Positions 4,334 to 6,722 of a stretch of 6,722 nucleotides of DNA are shown one piece after another; position 1 is the stretch's first letter, and every line of letters starts with the position of its first letter. Source of the stretch: Candidatus Woesearchaeota archaeon (GTDB lineage Archaea; Nanobdellota; Nanobdellia; SCGC-AAA011-G17; GW2011-AR17); contig JAGWAA010000039.1 of the NCBI GenBank assembly GCA_018302165.1, forward strand, positions 1 through 6,722, in the 5' to 3' direction. Under the pieces are notes generated by a model that saw only the letters and a program-made list of their open reading frames with translations, ran no database searches and was not told the DNA's origin. The position numbers and the translations under genes are program-made.

Positions 4334-4942
4334 ATGTCAGAAGAACAAGAAGTATACTTGACCCCTTTAGACAATTATCTGAAGGTCGGATTACATATTG
4401 GAACTAAATTTAGAACTAAATATATGGCTCCATTTATCTATAAAATAAGACCTGATGGACTTTCTGTTTTAAATGTAAAGAAAATTGATGAAAGGATTGA
4501 AATTGCTGCTAAGTTCTTAGCACAATATGAGCCTAATCAAATTCTATTTGTATGTAGAAGAGAAAATGGATGGGCAGGAATCAAGCTTTTTGGAAAATTA
4601 ACTGGGATTCCAGTAGTTGCTGGAAGATACAGACCAGGTTTGTTAACTAATTCTGCTTTAGAAGATTTCAAAGAAATTAAAATTTTGTTTGTAGCTGATC
4701 CATGGCCGGATAAAAATGCAGTTGTTGATTCAGTTAATATGGGAATACCAGTAATTGCATGCTGTGATACAAATAATGATGCTAATTTTGTTGATTTGAT
4801 AATTCCATGTAATAACAAAGGTAAGAAATCATTAGGATTGTTGTTTTATCTTTTAGCTAAAGAATATTTGAAAGCTAGAGGAACTATAAAAGCTGAAGAT
4901 GAGTTGACTATACCTTTGGAAGAATTCATTAAAGAAGATTAA
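4334..4942 (+). CDS. rpsB: Small-subunit ribosomal protein uS2, archaeal type
   Basis: The 202-residue protein belongs to the 30S subunit, where uS2 sits between head and body on the solvent side. It shows the family's N-terminal block YLKVGLHIGTKFRTKYMAPF (15-34), the DGLSVLNVKKIDERI segment (41-55) and RYRPGLLTN (98-106). It also shows the C-terminal signature PVIACCDTNNDANFVDLIIP (139-158), followed by CNNKGKKSLGLLFYLLAKEY (159-178). The length and the T-P-L-D-N-Y-L-x-x-G-x-H-I-G-T start match archaeal/eukaryotic members, not the longer bacterial S2 with its coiled-coil insert. It is full length and shows no damage. The ATG at 4334 follows a strong TATA box at leaderless distance. In archaea the gene typically follows eno; here the toxin-antitoxin pair intervenes. 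A gene of unknown function begins 26 nt downstream. Confidence 0.97.
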   Translation: MSEEQEVYLTPLDNYLKVGLHIGTKFRTKYMAPFIYKIRPDGLSVLNVKKIDERIEIAAKFLAQYEPNQILFVCRRENGWAGIKLFGKLTGIPVVAGRYRPGLLTNSALEDFKEIKILFVADPWPDKNAVVDSVNMGIPVIACCDTNNDANFVDLIIPCNNKGKKSLGLLFYLLAKEYLKARGTIKAEDELTIPLEEFIKED

Positions 4943-4968
4943 TCCAAAAGAGTTGATAGGATTTAATA

Positions 4969-5997
4969 ATGGATTATGGTTTGAAAAGAAGATATGAACA
5001 ATTTGTTGAAAGTGATTTTTTTAAAGAGCAGTTGAGAATTAATGATTCTTTAAATTCTAGGTTAGATTTCCAAGTTCTTTTTCCATTCCGGGCTGATGAT
5101 CCTGAGGCTAGTTATTTTCATTCTTTTCCTACTGATTATCCAAGGTTTATTAAATTAATTAGTGGGGTTTCTTCTTTGGATAGTTCTGGTTTATTGAAAG
5201 CTGATGCGTATAATAAAATTGCATTTAGGGCTGAGTCAGTTTTGGATGTTCCTTCTAATAGTCCTGTTGGAAGAGGTCAAGTGCTTAATGCTCTTAGGTT
5301 AAGGGCAGGTGATAGAGCAAGAAGGATTAATCCTGATAAAGAAATTCATTTAACTGATAGGGAAAGTAGAGTAGTTACATTAAATGGTTTAAGTTTAGAA
5401 GAGGCTTTGGCTAGAGAATGTGCTAATAGGGATGTTCTTTATAATGTGAATGGAACTTATGGAGAGTATAGAGGAAATAATTCTGTTTTAAAGTTTTTTA
5501 GTAAACTTCTTAACAATGAACCTTGGTATCATAATCCTAAATTAGTTGAAGCTGTTTTTGGTAGAGAAAAAGGAATATTAGTAGAAATGTTTGATGGATC
5601 TAATATTCATAGTGGTGAGAATTATTTGGATTTAAAAGAAGGAGATCCTGTTGCTGTTTTGGCTTGTTCAAGATTAAGAGGTTTCTCTATTTCTGATTTA
5701 GAAGAAGAAGTTTTTGTAGGTGAAGTTGAAGAATGCGATGGAAACAGTTTTACTGCGAAAGATGCTTATATTAGACTTTGTGGAATTGATGGTAAGCCTT
5801 TGACAGTTAAATTAGATGAAGGTGGTTCAAAAGTTTATTTTAGAGAAGGGCATCCTTTTGGTTCTAGTGCTCTTGATAAAATTAATGAAATGAGATATAA
5901 AATTTTTGGTGTTAAACCAAGAAAAGATTTTGAAGGATTCTCTACAGATGATACTGTAGATGCAACAACTTGGTATAATAAATTAAATACTTTTTAA
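4969..5997 (+). CDS. Unrecognised 342-residue soluble protein
   Basis: I do not recognise the family. The protein has no signal peptide or membrane segment and is hydrophilic. An N-terminal region (1-95) rich in aromatics and acidic residues contains VLFPFRADDPEASYFHSFP (36-54). A basic patch, RLRAGDRARRINPDKE (110-125), follows. Then come SLEEALARECANRD (142-155) and NGTYGEYRGNN (161-171). A beta-rich C-terminal half (about 200-295) includes ILVEMFDGSN, GDPVAVLACSRLRG and EEVFVGEVEECDGNSF, with a small-barrel-like character. Arg/Lys-rich patches leave nucleic-acid binding possible, but no motif proves it. It starts at ATG 4969, 26 nt after rpsB, without a good Shine-Dalgarno, so it may be co-transcribed with rpsB. 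Archaea often have memo here, and this is not memo. It converges with another unknown gene, with 5 nt between their stop codons. Confidence 0.85.
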   Translation: MDYGLKRRYEQFVESDFFKEQLRINDSLNSRLDFQVLFPFRADDPEASYFHSFPTDYPRFIKLISGVSSLDSSGLLKADAYNKIAFRAESVLDVPSNSPVGRGQVLNALRLRAGDRARRINPDKEIHLTDRESRVVTLNGLSLEEALARECANRDVLYNVNGTYGEYRGNNSVLKFFSKLLNNEPWYHNPKLVEAVFGREKGILVEMFDGSNIHSGENYLDLKEGDPVAVLACSRLRGFSISDLEEEVFVGEVEECDGNSFTAKDAYIRLCGIDGKPLTVKLDEGGSKVYFREGHPFGSSALDKINEMRYKIFGVKPRKDFEGFSTDDTVDATTWYNKLNTF

Positions 5998-6002
5998 TTG
6001 AA

Positions 6003-6722
6003 TTATTTTGAAATTATTTTAGAATAATCAATAATTGTTTTTTTCTTTGGAAAATTGTCTATTGATTCATAGGCCATTCTTTGGTTTTCATTTTCTAAAA
6101 GTGGTATCCCAAGTATACTTGATAAACTTGGATTGTTATTTGGATCTGCATCTACTACTTCTCTTTGGAAAATACGTTTGTTCTCAGGGAAAAATGTTAT
6201 TGTACCTATGCTATAACGTAGTGATTGTTCAGGGTCTTCTGCAAATGCAGGATATAATTTTTTCATTAAATTTAAAGTTCTTGTTAGACTTCCTATTGGA
6301 ACATTAAGTTTTTCTTCTAGTTGGCCTTGTTCAAAATCATCTAATAATTTTCTTGTAAATTTTTCTATTTCATTAAGGAATCTTTTATCTACAATTTCTC
6401 TATCTATTCTAGGAATCATTTTTCCATTCTTTCTAAAATATCTTGGACTTTTTCCTGTTGATAGAAATTTTATTAATTCTTCGTTGTAACCTGAGTTATT
6501 AAAATGGACTACTATTAATCCTTGTTCTAAATATGAATCTAATATTTTTTTGGCTTTTAGTTCTTTGCTTAATATCAGAGCTAATGAATCTTGAGCACTT
6601 GTTAAATCTAATCCTGGATATCTTAAAAGAGCTATAGCTAGTTCATCACAAAGCCCTCCATATATAACTCTTTGATTACGAGGAGATAATATTTTTCCAA
6701 ATTCTTCTGGGACTTTTTTTCT
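6003..6722 (-). CDS. Unrecognised protein, C-terminal 239 residues (5' end outside window)
   Basis: The minus-strand frame is open from the right edge (6722) to TAA 6005-6003 with no stop. The internal ATG at 6419 is residue 102 of this fragment and unlikely to be the true start. The upstream part is clearly coding-like, for example YGGLCDELAIALLRYPGL (21-38), DSLALILSKELKAKKILDSY (45-64) and KSPRYFRKNGKMIPRIDREI (91-110). The middle is helical (FLNEIEKFTRKLLDDFEQ), followed by QLEEKLNVPIGSLTRTLNLM, which has a helix-turn-helix-like rhythm. The C-terminus contains GTITFFPENKRIFQREV and ends in a lysine-rich tail. There are no membrane segments. I do not recognise the family. It converges on the unknown gene ending at 5997, so the two share a 3' junction. 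Confidence 0.82.
   Translation of the reverse strand, partial: RKKVPEEFGKILSPRNQRVIYGGLCDELAIALLRYPGLDLTSAQDSLALILSKELKAKKILDSYLEQGLIVVHFNNSGYNEELIKFLSTGKSPRYFRKNGKMIPRIDREIVDKRFLNEIEKFTRKLLDDFEQGQLEEKLNVPIGSLTRTLNLMKKLYPAFAEDPEQSLRYSIGTITFFPENKRIFQREVVDADPNNNPSLSSILGIPLLENENQRMAYESIDNFPKKKTIIDYSKIISK

Noticed and set aside
4537..4818. Minus-strand 93-codon frame opposite rpsB.
   Set aside because: It is antisense to the highly conserved ribosomal protein uS2 and shows no start signals.
6035..6307. Plus-strand 90-codon frame opposite the partial minus-strand gene.
   Set aside because: Its Leu/Phe/Cys-rich composition is typical of antisense translation, and the minus-strand frame is much longer and protein-like.
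1..6722. CRISPR array, prophage genes, plasmid replication origin.
   Set aside because: No regularly spaced repeats, structural phage genes, Rep protein or iterons were seen. The weakly holin-like protein alone is not evidence for a prophage.

Overview
The window looks like chromosomal DNA from a small-genome, AT-rich archaeon, most likely of the DPANN group (Pacearchaeota/Woesearchaeota-like). Three things support this. The uS2 protein is clearly of the archaeal type. It lies near an enolase gene, an association typical of archaea. Most genes also have a TATA-like box centred about 22-29 nt before the start codon and no Shine-Dalgarno sequence, which suggests leaderless transcription. The lineage below archaea is an inference.

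Left end (1-271): the last 31 codons of an unidentified + strand gene run into a G+C-rich, strongly folding segment (81-176). Together these resemble the 3' end of a TnpB-type (IS200/IS605) element with its right-end/omega-RNA structure, but this is tentative. The stretch from about 180 to 271 holds no convincing gene. Left-centre (272-1999), all on the minus strand: a small three-helix membrane protein; a small two-helix membrane protein with a cysteine-rich tail, probably starting at TTG; a four-helix DUF1461/TIGR01906 protein with the conserved features of the Lit lipoprotein transacylase family; and a protein with a C-terminal J domain.

Centre (2172-4942), mainly + strand: an HPF/RaiA-like ribosome-associated protein with a strong Shine-Dalgarno; a shortened enolase with a complete active site; a RelE/ParE-like toxin; and ribosomal protein uS2. 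A 49-codon minus-strand gene at 4051-4200 looks like an antitoxin. It faces the toxin tail to tail, and their 3' ends overlap. This toxin-antitoxin pair separates eno from rpsB, which are normally neighbours in archaea.

Right end (4969-6722): an unrecognised 342-residue soluble protein meets, tail to tail with a 5-nt gap, the C-terminal 239 codons of another unrecognised protein that runs off the window.

Functionally the core is translation and central metabolism (uS2, putative hibernation factor, enolase, J-domain co-chaperone). Accessory pieces (possible transposon end, toxin-antitoxin pair, small membrane proteins) are interspersed. The most unusual points are the overlapping convergent toxin-antitoxin arrangement and a Lit-like membrane enzyme in an archaeon.
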